From assembly GCF_014805825.1 (NCBI RefSeq), contig NZ_CP061941.1, positions 1 through 64,000 on the forward strand: a DNA stretch of 64,000 bases, in the 5' to 3' direction. Source of the DNA: Marinomonas algicola. GTDB taxonomy: Bacteria; Pseudomonadota; Gammaproteobacteria; Pseudomonadales; Marinomonadaceae. The position numbers were made by a program, and so were the translations under genes. Shown here piece after piece: positions 41,804 to 51,010 of the stretch; the stretch's first letter is position 1, and each line of letters opens with the position of its first letter. Under the pieces are notes generated by a model. The model had not been told where the DNA came from. It searched no databases and worked only from the letters and a program-made list of their open reading frames with translations.

Positions 41804-43090
41804 ATGTTTTTAAAGTCGTTTTTAGCCGATTGGAGTACTCTTACAGCGGCTGGCCGAGTACTGGTAATCAATGGCTTTACCTTTAACTTAGGTTTCTACA
41901 TGATGCTGCCTTATCTAGCGACGCATTTGGCGCAGGATTTGGGTTTGAGTGGCGGTTTTGTTGGTTTTATTATCGGATTACGAGTCCTTAGCCAACAAGG
42001 TCTCTTTCTCGTTGGCGGCACCTTAGGGGATTACTTTGGCTATAAGCCGATGATTCTTTTGGGCTGTGCGGTGAGAGTGGTTGGATTTGCCTTATTAGGC
42101 ATTGGAGAAAGCCTCTATGCATTAATTCTAGGCGCTTTTTTATCTGGTTTTGCTGGTGCGCTTTTTACCCCAAGCAGTCAAGCGTACCTAGCTTCTGACT
42201 ATCCTCGACAACATGAAAGAGAAGGTATTTTTGCATTACAGAATTTAGCCAGTGAAGCTGGAATGTTACTTGGTCCAGTGTTTGGCTTAGCGTTACTGTC
42301 AGTTTCTTTTGCTTGGATTGGGGTCACTTCGGCTGTTTTTTTTGCCTTACTTTTAGTCATCCAATGGTATTATTTACCTGATAGCAAGCGTGCTAATCAC
42401 AAACCTTCAGATGAAAAAGAGTCGACTTCGAGTGCGCCGAAAGACAGTCTCACCCTATTAGCTTACCGCTCCTTTTGGCACCAGTGGTTAGCCATGTTAA
42501 AAAATTCGGCTTTTATACGATTCGCCTGTTATGCATCGGTTTACCCCTTATTATTTCATCAATTATACAGTGCTATACCCAGTGAGGTTCGCTTAGTAAC
42601 GGATAACGTAAGTATCATTACTTGGGTGTTTGTTGTGTCCTCTATTTTGGGCGTTACGCTACAAATGCCGATGAGTCGATTGGTGGAAAAAAAATTAGGC
42701 ACCGCTTTGGGAATGGGTCTTGGGATGGGGATAATGGGGAGCGCTTATCTATGGTTAAGTATCGAGACAACTTGGCTACCCGCGTTACCTTTTTTGATCT
42801 GTGCGGTGTTTTTCAGTATTGGCTCTATGTTAGTTTTTCCCCTGTTAGGCGCGTATATCCCGACGTTTTCTTCAGTCAATGAGCTTGGGAGATATTACGG
42901 ACTATTTGCTTGTATTGGTGGCGTGTATGCTTTTCTAGGCAATGTTGTTACCAGCTGGTTGCTGTCTTCAACAGAGCTGGAGCACGGCGTCATTTGGTTA
43001 GGGTTGTTCTTGATCAGCTGTCTTGCTGGTGGCGGTTTGTACCGACAAGTAAAACATCAGTCTAAAACCAGTGCATTGAATCCACTTTAA
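41804..43090 (+). CDS. MFS transporter, MdtH/siderophore-exporter-like
   Basis: This 428-residue major facilitator protein has about 12 helices. The helix 2-3 loop motif is GGTLGDYFGYKPMILLG, and the helix 5 region is GFAGALFTPSSQAYLA, as in DHA1-type exporters such as MdtH. It starts 54 bp after the pseudoazurin gene in the same direction. Position in an iron-type operon suggests export of a siderophore or metal-linked compound, but no sequence feature fixes the substrate. Confidence 0.85.
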   Translation: MFLKSFLADWSTLTAAGRVLVINGFTFNLGFYMMLPYLATHLAQDLGLSGGFVGFIIGLRVLSQQGLFLVGGTLGDYFGYKPMILLGCAVRVVGFALLGIGESLYALILGAFLSGFAGALFTPSSQAYLASDYPRQHEREGIFALQNLASEAGMLLGPVFGLALLSVSFAWIGVTSAVFFALLLVIQWYYLPDSKRANHKPSDEKESTSSAPKDSLTLLAYRSFWHQWLAMLKNSAFIRFACYASVYPLLFHQLYSAIPSEVRLVTDNVSIITWVFVVSSILGVTLQMPMSRLVEKKLGTALGMGLGMGIMGSAYLWLSIETTWLPALPFLICAVFFSIGSMLVFPLLGAYIPTFSSVNELGRYYGLFACIGGVYAFLGNVVTSWLLSSTELEHGVIWLGLFLISCLAGGGLYRQVKHQSKTSALNPL

Positions 43091-43213
43091 TTGTATGAAA
43101 TCGCAAGTTACGCATTGCTTTAGGGTCTATTATGATGTCTAAGCATTCTTTTAAAGAGCACAAACTAATATAAAATAGCGGTTCTGTACGTTTTTAGGCG
43201 GCTCTACTGTATC

Positions 43214-43861
43214 ATGACTCAATTAGCTTCAAATAAAGAGGATAGTGTCAGAGTGTGTGCTCAAAATAGGCATTTTATAGTAGGTTACGGAAGTTTAATA
43301 AACAGTCGCAGTCGTGCTAAAACGGGTGAAACTGGGCGTGTTTGGTCGGTAAAAATTTCGGGGTTCGAACGCCATTGGTCTGTTATGTCGGCTGATTTTG
43401 GTATGAGTTCCGTTGCGGTGATTCCAAAAGAGGACGCTTATTGCAATGGGGTATTAATTGAGATCCATGAAAGTGAAATAGCCGCCTTTGATAAACGAGA
43501 GCAAGGTTATCAAAGGGCTCAAATTGATTCTCAGCAGTTGTCTTCTTATGAGAACGAAAGCCTACCTAATGGAACCGTATGGATTTATCACTCTCACGAC
43601 ATTACCTCGCCTAATCCCGCTTGCCCTATTACTTTAAGCTATGCCGATGTTATTTTAGCGGGTTGTTTAGAACATGGAGACGCTTTTGTTGAGGATTTTC
43701 TGCAGTTTACCTGTGGCTGGGATCATGCTGTTTTAAACGATAGAAAAGAGCCTCGTTATCCTCGAGTTCAACCTGAACTTGATGCAAAAAAATTGAACGC
43801 CTTATTTAAAAATGTGGCTAATATAACCCAAGAAGAGCTGTCGATTACTTATGAATTTTAA
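43214..43861 (+). CDS. Gamma-glutamylcyclotransferase-like protein
   Basis: The 215-residue product has the GGCT-fold start motif FIVGYGSLINS, the SAVI-like strand SSVAVIPKEDAYCNGVLIEI and an acidic residue region AFDKREQGYQRAQI that fits the catalytic-glutamate position of the family. Related enzymes release 5-oxoproline from gamma-glutamyl peptides or glutathione. Substrate is unproven here. The gene overlaps rsmC by 11 bp, suggesting translational coupling with no obvious functional link. Confidence 0.78.
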   Translation: MTQLASNKEDSVRVCAQNRHFIVGYGSLINSRSRAKTGETGRVWSVKISGFERHWSVMSADFGMSSVAVIPKEDAYCNGVLIEIHESEIAAFDKREQGYQRAQIDSQQLSSYENESLPNGTVWIYHSHDITSPNPACPITLSYADVILAGCLEHGDAFVEDFLQFTCGWDHAVLNDRKEPRYPRVQPELDAKKLNALFKNVANITQEELSITYEF

Positions 43862-44912
43862 CCCTACCAGTTTACTACTAGATCGTGTTTCTGACGCATT
43901 TTCAGGCAAAGTCTTGTTTGCAAATCCGGACGACACGTACCCTCTTGAGCTCGGTAAGCAGGCAGAGGTTTATGCTTGGTGCCAATCAAAATCCATATTT
44001 GATCGTTTACTTAGAGGCGGGTTTAATGAAAACCATGCTGAGTTTAATGCGACTTGGACTCAATCTACAGCAGAAACCTTTGATCATATTATTTTGATCC
44101 AACCAAAAGCCAAAGAATTATTAGATTACTTAATTGATGCAAGCATGCCTCATTTAAAGCTAGGCGGTAAAATTTGGTTAGTTGGTGACAATAAAAGCGG
44201 TGTGAAATCCTCTTATAAGCGATTAGAAAAACACGCGGTAAACGCGGGCAAAGTAGATGGTGCGAAACACTGTTTAGTGTATAACGCTTCTAAGGAAGAG
44301 GCGTCTCCAGCCTTCAAATTTGAAAAATGGATTACTCAATGGACGCAAACGGTCGCCGATCAAACTTTTACCTTATGCAGTATACCGGGTGTATTTGGTC
44401 ATAAAAAATTGGATAAAGGGACGTCGTTGTTATTGGGGCAACTGTCTGAACACCGCTTTATGAGTGACGCCAAACAGGCTCGTTTTCTTGATTTTGGCTG
44501 CGGCGATGGCATTATTGCCCTTTGGCTACATAATAAAACTGGCGCTAAAATTACCGCGTTAGATGACAGTGCTCTTGCGTTGAAGGCAACGGAATTAACC
44601 TTTTCTGCCAATGGCGTGAGTGATTACGTCACAACCTTGGCGTCCAATGGTTTAGAGGATGTAAAAGGTCGTTTTAATTATATTGTGACCAATCCACCAT
44701 TCCATACAGGCATGTCAACGGACTACAGTGTTGCCGAAGGTTTTTTTACGTCAGTAAAGCAACATTTAACCTTGAATGGCGAACTGTTTGTTGTGGCGAA
44801 TGATTTCTTGAGATACCCCGACTTTATTGATGCGGCTCTGGGTACACATACGCGCTTACAAAGAGCGCAAGGGTTTGCGATTTATTATGGGAAACAAAAA
44901 AAACCGAAATAA
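43851..44912 (+). CDS. rsmC: 16S rRNA (guanine-1207-N2)-methyltransferase RsmC
   Basis: RsmC methylates G1207 of 16S rRNA. The 353-residue protein is a duplicated methyltransferase: a degenerate N-terminal half and a catalytic C-terminal half with the SAM motif FLDFGCGDGIIALWL and the N2-guanine motif VTNPPFHTG. Length and both halves agree with the RsmC/RlmG group. I favour RsmC on size and the PGVFGHKKLDKGTSLLL segment. A bidirectional terminator follows. Confidence 0.9.
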   Translation: MNFNPTSLLLDRVSDAFSGKVLFANPDDTYPLELGKQAEVYAWCQSKSIFDRLLRGGFNENHAEFNATWTQSTAETFDHIILIQPKAKELLDYLIDASMPHLKLGGKIWLVGDNKSGVKSSYKRLEKHAVNAGKVDGAKHCLVYNASKEEASPAFKFEKWITQWTQTVADQTFTLCSIPGVFGHKKLDKGTSLLLGQLSEHRFMSDAKQARFLDFGCGDGIIALWLHNKTGAKITALDDSALALKATELTFSANGVSDYVTTLASNGLEDVKGRFNYIVTNPPFHTGMSTDYSVAEGFFTSVKQHLTLNGELFVVANDFLRYPDFIDAALGTHTRLQRAQGFAIYYGKQKKPK

Positions 44913-44960
44913 CGTGTTGGTATCCGTCTTTTTTGTAAGAGGATCATGATGGAAAAATAA

Positions 44961-44990
44961 AAAGGAGCCGTGTTATTCGCTCCTTTTTAT
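44961..44990. terminator. Bidirectional terminator between rsmC and dppF
   Basis: AAAGGAGC pairs with GCTCCTTT around a 10-nt loop. The stem is preceded by an A-rich stretch and followed by TTTTTATTTT, so it can terminate transcription from both sides. Confidence 0.88.
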
Positions 44991-45009
44991 TTTGGTCTTT
45001 CTTTACCGG

Positions 45010-46017
45010 CTATGCAATGGCCTCACTCAAGTCCATTCGTTTTTCTTCAACGGCGTGACAGGCGATAAGTTGCTCTACTTCTCTACGCAAAAGCGGTGCC
45101 TCTGTTTTGCAGCGATTATTTGCAAAACTACAGCGTCCATGGAATGCACAGCCACTGGGAGGATTAAGAGGGGAAGGTAATTCACCTTTTAGCTTAATCC
45201 GTTTACGGCGTTTATCAGGAGCAAGCTGTGGCGTACTGGACATTAATGCCAACGTATAAGGGTGTTTTGGATTCGCAAAAACCTGTTCTTTAGGGCCTTG
45301 CTCAACCACCTTACCCAGATACATCACCATAACTTCATCCGCGATATGCTCGACAACAGAGAGATCGTGAGAAATAAACACATAACTCAAACCAAATTCC
45401 TGCTGTAGATCCATCATTAAGTTTAGTACTTGAGCTTGTACAGAAACATCTAAGGCGGAAACGGGTTCATCCGCCACGATCACGTTGGGATCAAGCATTA
45501 AGCCGCGAGCGATGGCGATACGTTGTCTTTGGCCTCCTGAAAACATATGCGGATAGCGATCATAATGTTCGGTTTTTAGACCGACTTTTGACATGATCAA
45601 TAGCGCTTTTGCTTTACGCTCAGCTTTGTTCAATTTGGTATTGATGACTAAAGGCTCTTCTAGGATATCGCCAATTTTCTTTCTTGGGTTGAGCGATCCA
45701 TATGGGTTTTGAAAGATAATTTGTATGCGTTGGCGAAGCGCCATCTGCTCTGATTTTGATAACGTCAGCAAATTTTGCCCTTTATAATTAAGTTCGCCTG
45801 ATGTTGGCGTCTCTATCATAGTCAGCATTCGCCCTAAAGTGGACTTACCACAGCCGGATTCACCGACTACGGCTAACGTTTTACCTCGTTCAAGCTCGAA
45901 GCTAATACCGTCGACGGCTTTTACTAATGCATCCTCTTTAAAGAAACCTTGATTGACAACATAGTGCTGCTTTAAATCTGTACCCTTTAATATGAGATTT
46001 TCATTTGTGTTGCTCAT
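45010..46017 (-). CDS. dppF: Dipeptide ABC transporter ATP-binding protein DppF
   Basis: DppF is one of two ATPases of the dipeptide importer. The 335-residue protein has Walker A GESGCGKST, signature FSGGQRQRIAIARGL, Walker B VIVADEPVSALD and the C-terminal oligopeptide-transporter extension with cysteines (SGCAFHGRCSFANNRC), which holds an iron-sulfur cluster in related proteins. Its ATG overlaps the dppD stop codon by 4 bp. It is last in dppABCDF. Confidence 0.94.
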   Translation of the reverse strand: MSNTNENLILKGTDLKQHYVVNQGFFKEDALVKAVDGISFELERGKTLAVVGESGCGKSTLGRMLTMIETPTSGELNYKGQNLLTLSKSEQMALRQRIQIIFQNPYGSLNPRKKIGDILEEPLVINTKLNKAERKAKALLIMSKVGLKTEHYDRYPHMFSGGQRQRIAIARGLMLDPNVIVADEPVSALDVSVQAQVLNLMMDLQQEFGLSYVFISHDLSVVEHIADEVMVMYLGKVVEQGPKEQVFANPKHPYTLALMSSTPQLAPDKRRKRIKLKGELPSPLNPPSGCAFHGRCSFANNRCKTEAPLLRREVEQLIACHAVEEKRMDLSEAIA

Positions 46018-46982
46018 GCGGCAGGCCTCCCTTCAATATCAAGTGGTGTGTGGCATTTAACCTGTCTATCTAATGAGCCTTGTGTCGTGGGTTCCAGAGT
46101 GCGGCATTGGTCGGTTACATAAGGGCAACGGGGGCTGAGCAAACAGCCCGCTGGTCGGTCATATACTCCTGGGACCACACCTGATAAGGCATCTAGACGA
46201 CTTTTCCCAGCAGAAGATTCGGGTAAAGATTTTAGTAACGCTTGGGTATATGGGTGCTTCGGAGAAGAAAATACCTCTGCAGCCGGTCCTGATTCAACTA
46301 TTTGACCTGCGTACATGACGATGACTCGGTGAGCCACCTCGGCGACGAGAGCGAGATCGTGAGTGATTAAGACTAAGCCCATTTGCTTCTGACGTTGTAG
46401 GTCGATAAGTAAGTCAATAATCTGTGCTTGAATGGTGACGTCCAAAGCCGTAGTTGGTTCGTCAGCAATTAACAGTTTGGGGTTACAGGCGATTGCCATA
46501 GCGATCATCACACGTTGGCTCATACCGCCCGAAAGTTGATGAGGATAAGCGGATAAGCGTGTTTCGGGAGCGGGAATACCCACTTGATTCAACAATTCAA
46601 CGGCGCGTGCATTGAGCTCTTTTTTTCGGCCTCCCTGATGCGTTTTTAAGGCTTCGATAATCTGATAACCTACGGTAAAGCAAGGGTTTAAGCTTGTCAT
46701 TGGATCTTGGAAAATCATCGCAATTTCAGATCCAGTCAGCTTTCTACGTTGCGCCTCAGGCATGGTTAATAGGTCTTGTCCGTTAAAGGATAAGTTGTCA
46801 GCCTCCACTTTACCTGGGAAATCAATTAACCCCATGATAGACAGCGAACTCACGCTTTTACCTGAACCAGACTCTCCTACTATGCCTAGCACTTCGCCTT
46901 CTTCAACTTTGTAACTGATATTGTCAACGGCTTTAAACTGGCCAAAAGTAACCGATAAATTTTTGAGTTGTAATAATGACAT
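46014..46982 (-). CDS. dppD: Dipeptide ABC transporter ATP-binding protein DppD
   Basis: The second ATPase of the dipeptide importer, 322 residues, has Walker A GESGSGKS, signature LSGGMSQRVMIAMAI, Walker B LLIADEPTTALD and the C-terminal cysteine extension (GCLSPRCPYVTDQC-like pattern). A GGAGAG ribosome binding site precedes the ATG. It lies 9 bp after dppC and is fused by overlap to dppF. Confidence 0.94.
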   Translation of the reverse strand: MSLLQLKNLSVTFGQFKAVDNISYKVEEGEVLGIVGESGSGKSVSSLSIMGLIDFPGKVEADNLSFNGQDLLTMPEAQRRKLTGSEIAMIFQDPMTSLNPCFTVGYQIIEALKTHQGGRKKELNARAVELLNQVGIPAPETRLSAYPHQLSGGMSQRVMIAMAIACNPKLLIADEPTTALDVTIQAQIIDLLIDLQRQKQMGLVLITHDLALVAEVAHRVIVMYAGQIVESGPAAEVFSSPKHPYTQALLKSLPESSAGKSRLDALSGVVPGVYDRPAGCLLSPRCPYVTDQCRTLEPTTQGSLDRQVKCHTPLDIEGRPAA

Positions 46983-46991
46983 AGTACTCTC

Positions 46992-47903
46992 CTACTGTTT
47001 CAGCTTAGGATCAAGGGCATCACGCAAACCATCACCCATGAGATTAAAGGCTAATACAGTGATCAGTATCATTAAGCCTGGAAACGTAACAACCCACCAT
47101 GCACGCTGAACGAATTGCAAAGCATCCGCTAACATACTGCCCCATTCTGGTGTCGGTGGTTGAGCACCTAAACCAAGGAAGCCCAGTGCGGCCATATCTA
47201 GGATGGCACTCGAAAACCCCAGTGTCGCCTGAACAATTAAAGGCGCTAAACAGTTAGGTAAAATACAGATAAACATCAATCGTAGTGGACTTGCTCCAAT
47301 GACACGTGACGAAGTGACGTAATCTCGTGACATTTCGGCTAAGGTGGCGGCACGAGTTAACCTTACATAGTGTGGCAATGACACGATTGAAATGGCGAGC
47401 GCGGCATTAATAATACTGGGTCCAAGGATGGCGACAATCGCAATGGCCAAAAGTAAGCTTGGCATGGCCAACATAATGTCCACAATACGCATAATCGCGG
47501 TATCAACAATGCCTTTACAGTAACCTGCTGTTAAGCCCAGTAAGATCCCTAGAAAAAGGGAAAAAGTGACTGAAATAATACCGACTGCAATGGACAAACG
47601 AGCGCCGTGTATTAAGCGAGATAAAATATCTCGTCCCACATCGTCTGTACCAAGGAAATAGCTCCAATTACCGCCTTCTAACCACGCTGGAGGAAGTAAA
47701 AGAGCATCGCGTGCTTGAATAGACGGAGAGTGTGGGGCAACTAGATCGGCAAATACGGCTAAAAAACAGATAAATACAATAAAAACAAGGCCAGCAACAG
47801 CACCTTTATTGCTTTTAAAATAAAACCAAAACTCTTGTAATGGCGTTCTTGGTACCGGTGCAACTAAAGAATCGGATGACACTGTCATTTGTTCTGTGCT
47901 CAT
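46992..47903 (-). CDS. dppC: Dipeptide ABC transporter permease DppC
   Basis: This 303-residue inner-membrane permease has a short cytoplasmic N-terminus, one leading helix and the binding-protein-dependent transport domain. The EAA-type coupling loop reads YVTSSRVIGASPLRLMF, and the conserved end is WWVVTFPGLMILITVLAFNL. AAGGA precedes the ATG. It pairs with DppB, whose gene lies 9 bp upstream. Confidence 0.94.
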   Translation of the reverse strand: MSTEQMTVSSDSLVAPVPRTPLQEFWFYFKSNKGAVAGLVFIVFICFLAVFADLVAPHSPSIQARDALLLPPAWLEGGNWSYFLGTDDVGRDILSRLIHGARLSIAVGIISVTFSLFLGILLGLTAGYCKGIVDTAIMRIVDIMLAMPSLLLAIAIVAILGPSIINAALAISIVSLPHYVRLTRAATLAEMSRDYVTSSRVIGASPLRLMFICILPNCLAPLIVQATLGFSSAILDMAALGFLGLGAQPPTPEWGSMLADALQFVQRAWWVVTFPGLMILITVLAFNLMGDGLRDALDPKLKQ

Positions 47904-47912
47904 AATGGTTCC

Positions 47913-48923
47913 TTAATGACTGTGGCGAATACGAGGGTTAATAATGCCGTAGGTAATGTCTACTAGCAGGTTCACAACAATGATGATGGTTGCGACAATT
48001 AATATCCCACCCTGTACAACGGGATAATCTCGACGCCCAATAGATTCAATGAGCCATTTTCCTATTCCAGGCCAAGCAAAAACAGTTTCTGTCAGAATGG
48101 CACCAGAAAGTAAAATACCGACCTGCAGGCCAATGACGGTAATGACGGGTATCAAGGCGTTTCTTAGAGCATGAATTACGATCACTCTCCAAGGGGCGAT
48201 CCCTTTGGAACGAGCGGTACGAATATAGTCTTCACTTAATACTTCGAGCATCGACGAGCGAGTCATACGAGCAATCACGGCCATTGGTATCGTTCCAAGT
48301 ACGATACTGGGTAAAATCAAATGTGAAACCGCAGAGGTAAACGCCCCGTCTTCATCAGAAAGCCAAGCGTCTATTAGCATGAAGCCCGTTGTATTATCTA
48401 TCCAATAGACGACGTCAATACGTCCAGATACGGGAGTCCAACCTAGTGTGACGGAAAAAATAAGCATTAACAGCAAAGCCCACCAAAAAATGGGCATAGA
48501 GTATCCTGTAAGAGAAACGGTCATGACAGAATGATCAAAAATGGTTCCTCGTTTTACCGCGGCGATAATGCCCGCAGGTAACCCAATCAGGATGGCAAAA
48601 AGCGCAGCACAAACTGACAATTCGACGGTTGCTGGGAATAAAGCTAAGAATTCATCTAATACGGGGGTTCTGGTAACGAGTGAATTACCTAAATCGCCTT
48701 GTAAGACGCCGCCAACATAACGAAAGTATTGAATGTATAGAGGTTGATCAAAGCCCAGCTCTGCGCTCAGCATGGCGTGACGTTCTGCCGACACACCTCT
48801 CTCCCCAGCCATAACCTCAATAGGGTCGCCAGGAATCATATGAATAAGGGTAAAAGTAAGTAAGGTGATGCCAAGAAAAGTGGGAATCACTAAACTTAAA
48901 CGACGTAAAATAAACTGGAACAT
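47913..48923 (-). CDS. dppB: Dipeptide ABC transporter permease DppB
   Basis: This membrane permease has the family's N-terminal FILRRLSLVIPTFLGITLL, the motif IHMIPGDPIEVM, the coupling loop YIRTARSKGIAPWRVI and the ending RDYPVVQGGILIVATIIIVV. The start at 48923 gives 336 residues, as in E. coli DppB. An in-frame TTG at 48944 is less likely. The 65-bp gap to dppA contains a perfect hairpin. Confidence 0.95.
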   Translation of the reverse strand: MFQFILRRLSLVIPTFLGITLLTFTLIHMIPGDPIEVMAGERGVSAERHAMLSAELGFDQPLYIQYFRYVGGVLQGDLGNSLVTRTPVLDEFLALFPATVELSVCAALFAILIGLPAGIIAAVKRGTIFDHSVMTVSLTGYSMPIFWWALLLMLIFSVTLGWTPVSGRIDVVYWIDNTTGFMLIDAWLSDEDGAFTSAVSHLILPSIVLGTIPMAVIARMTRSSMLEVLSEDYIRTARSKGIAPWRVIVIHALRNALIPVITVIGLQVGILLSGAILTETVFAWPGIGKWLIESIGRRDYPVVQGGILIVATIIIVVNLLVDITYGIINPRIRHSH

Positions 48924-48943
48924 AAAATATCTCTTGAAACACA

Positions 48944-48974
48944 AATGCTAGAGCAGAAAACCTGCTCTAGCATT
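48944..48974 (-). terminator. Perfect 13-bp hairpin between dppA and dppB
   Basis: The arms 48944-48956 and 48962-48974 pair perfectly around a 5-nt loop. In the operon direction (- strand) no T-run follows, so this is probably an mRNA-stabilising or attenuating hairpin that keeps binding-protein mRNA in excess over permease mRNA. On the + strand it is followed by T residues. Confidence 0.72.
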
Positions 48975-48988
48975 TTTTGGGCGGGAAA

Positions 48989-50587
48989 CTATTTGGTTAA
49001 ACTAACACCAGAGAAGTAGTGACCACCAAGAGGATCAATGATGAAATTTTTCACTTCTTTACGAACTGGTTCGTATACAACAGAGTGAGCGACTGTGATC
49101 CAAGGCGCTTCACGTTTGAAGACCATTTGTGCTTCTTCATAGTACTTAGTACGGTTGACTACATTTGAATCTCGTTTTGCTTTTACTAGCAAATCATTGA
49201 ATTCAGTATCACACCATTGGGCACGGTTTGATCCACCTACAGCGTCACAACCAAGTAATACATATAGGAAGTTATCCGGATCACCATTATCACCAGTCCA
49301 GCCTAGTAGAACCGTTTCATGTTCGCCTTTTTTAGAGCGGTTTAGGTATTCACCCCACTCGTAAGAAACGATTTCGGCTTTCACGCCGACTTTCGCCCAA
49401 TCTTCTTGCATTACTTCTGCCATGCGTCGAGCATTTGGGTTGTAAGGACGTTGTACTGGCATAGCCCAAATATTGGTTGAGAAGCCGTTTTCATAGCCTG
49501 CTTCTTTTAAGAGTTGCTTTGCTTTAACTGGATCGTAGGTGTAATCAACCACTTTGTTGTTGTATGACCACATTGTCGGTGGAATAGGGTTTTTCGCTAC
49601 TTTACCAGCACCTTGAAAGACAGAATTTATAATCGCATCTTTATTGGTCGCTAAGCTTAACGCTTGACGCACTCGAACATCATCAAATGGAGGCTTTTGC
49701 GTATTGAAAGCAAGGTAACCTACGTTCAAGCCTTCTTGGCTCATTAGGTTAATCTCTTCATCTGCTTTCATTTGTTCTAAGTCAGCAGGGTTTGGGTAAG
49801 GCATCATATGACATTCGCCGGCTTTTAATTTAGCGTAACGAACGGATGCGTCAGGTGTAATAGAGAAAACCAGACGATCAATGGCGGGTTTGCCTTTCCA
49901 GTAATCTTCAAATGCCGTGTAACGAATTAAAGAGTCTTTTTGATACTGAACCTTCTGGAACGGACCTGTTGCCGCTGGGTTAATATCGATTTGTTCTGGC
50001 GTGCCTTTTTTCATTAGCATATCAGCTTGTTCGGCTGAGAAGATAGATGCGAAATCCATTGCTAAGTTAGCAATGAAAGGGGCTTCTGGTTGGTTTAGAA
50101 CAAACTTAACCGTGTAATCATCTACTTTTACAATGTCTTTTATTAATGAGTCCATGCCCATACCTGTGAAGTACTCGTAAGAACCTCCAGATACTTTGTG
50201 GTAGGGATGACTCGTATCCCACTGACGTGCAAAAGTGAAAATGACGTCATCAGCGTTGAAATCGCGTGTTGGCGTGAAGGTTTTTGTCGTGTGGAATTTC
50301 ACACCTTGACGTAGTTTAAAGGTGTATTCAAGGCCATCAGGGGTTACTTCATAACTTTCCGCTAAGCCTGGCTCTGTCTGAGTAGTACCTAATTTAAATT
50401 CTAAAAGACGGTTAAACATGTTTTTAGAAGAGGCATCAAAGGTTGTACCAGAAGTGTAAAACGCTGGGTTAAACCCTTCTGGGCTACCTTCAGAACAATA
50501 TACAAAAGTAGATGCAGCATGTGCAGACGTTGAAATCGCTGTTGCAGCCATAATGGCCATAGGTAAAGCGGCTAGCCCTTTTATCAT
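48989..50587 (-). CDS. dppA: Periplasmic dipeptide-binding protein DppA
   Basis: DppA captures dipeptides for DppBCDF. The 532-residue class II binding protein has a signal peptide (1-24, ending AHA) and then FVYCSEGSPEGFNPAFYTSG, which is the typical mature N-terminus. Further family blocks are EPGLAESYEVTPDGLEYTFK, LRQGVKFHTTKTF and GWTGDNGDPDNFLYVLLGC near the C-terminal lobe. GGAG lies 7 bp before the ATG. It heads the dpp operon. Confidence 0.96.
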   Translation of the reverse strand: MIKGLAALPMAIMAATAISTSAHAASTFVYCSEGSPEGFNPAFYTSGTTFDASSKNMFNRLLEFKLGTTQTEPGLAESYEVTPDGLEYTFKLRQGVKFHTTKTFTPTRDFNADDVIFTFARQWDTSHPYHKVSGGSYEYFTGMGMDSLIKDIVKVDDYTVKFVLNQPEAPFIANLAMDFASIFSAEQADMLMKKGTPEQIDINPAATGPFQKVQYQKDSLIRYTAFEDYWKGKPAIDRLVFSITPDASVRYAKLKAGECHMMPYPNPADLEQMKADEEINLMSQEGLNVGYLAFNTQKPPFDDVRVRQALSLATNKDAIINSVFQGAGKVAKNPIPPTMWSYNNKVVDYTYDPVKAKQLLKEAGYENGFSTNIWAMPVQRPYNPNARRMAEVMQEDWAKVGVKAEIVSYEWGEYLNRSKKGEHETVLLGWTGDNGDPDNFLYVLLGCDAVGGSNRAQWCDTEFNDLLVKAKRDSNVVNRTKYYEEAQMVFKREAPWITVAHSVVYEPVRKEVKNFIIDPLGGHYFSGVSLTK

Positions 50588-51010
50588 TGTATTTCTCCGG
50601 TTCTCTTATGTGTTGTAATTAATTGAAATTATTCAAAGTCAAAAAATATTTTTTGTAATTTTTATAAACCTAGGAAGGGAGATGTAAGAGAGCGTCATGC
50701 CATTAATGACTCTACTCCATCCTTCGACTGACAGAGTAGAGCCACTTCACTCATCCGTGAGCCCCCCTATATCCATTTCATTCGCACTTATTTTTTGACA
50801 GTGGATGAAACAGCGTCCTTGAAGAGTAACTAAGGTGCACAAAATGACCAATCGAAATAACGATATACCTTATACGTATATTGTATGGTGTAGCTGAAAT
50901 TTTTATAAAAAATTATGTTAATCAATGAGTTAAGTATATACCTTCATATAGGCCTTTTCGTGTTTTTGTTGAAAACGCCCTTTTTGCAATCGAATTATCT
51001 TAAATATAAG
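50588..51010. other. dppA upstream region
   Basis: 423 bp hold no gene. An AT-rich stretch directly before dppA should contain its promoter. A hairpin CTCTACTC/GAGTAGAG (50710-50717 with 50734-50741) lies about 125 bp upstream of dppA and has no T-run. Nothing else is recognised. Confidence 0.5.
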
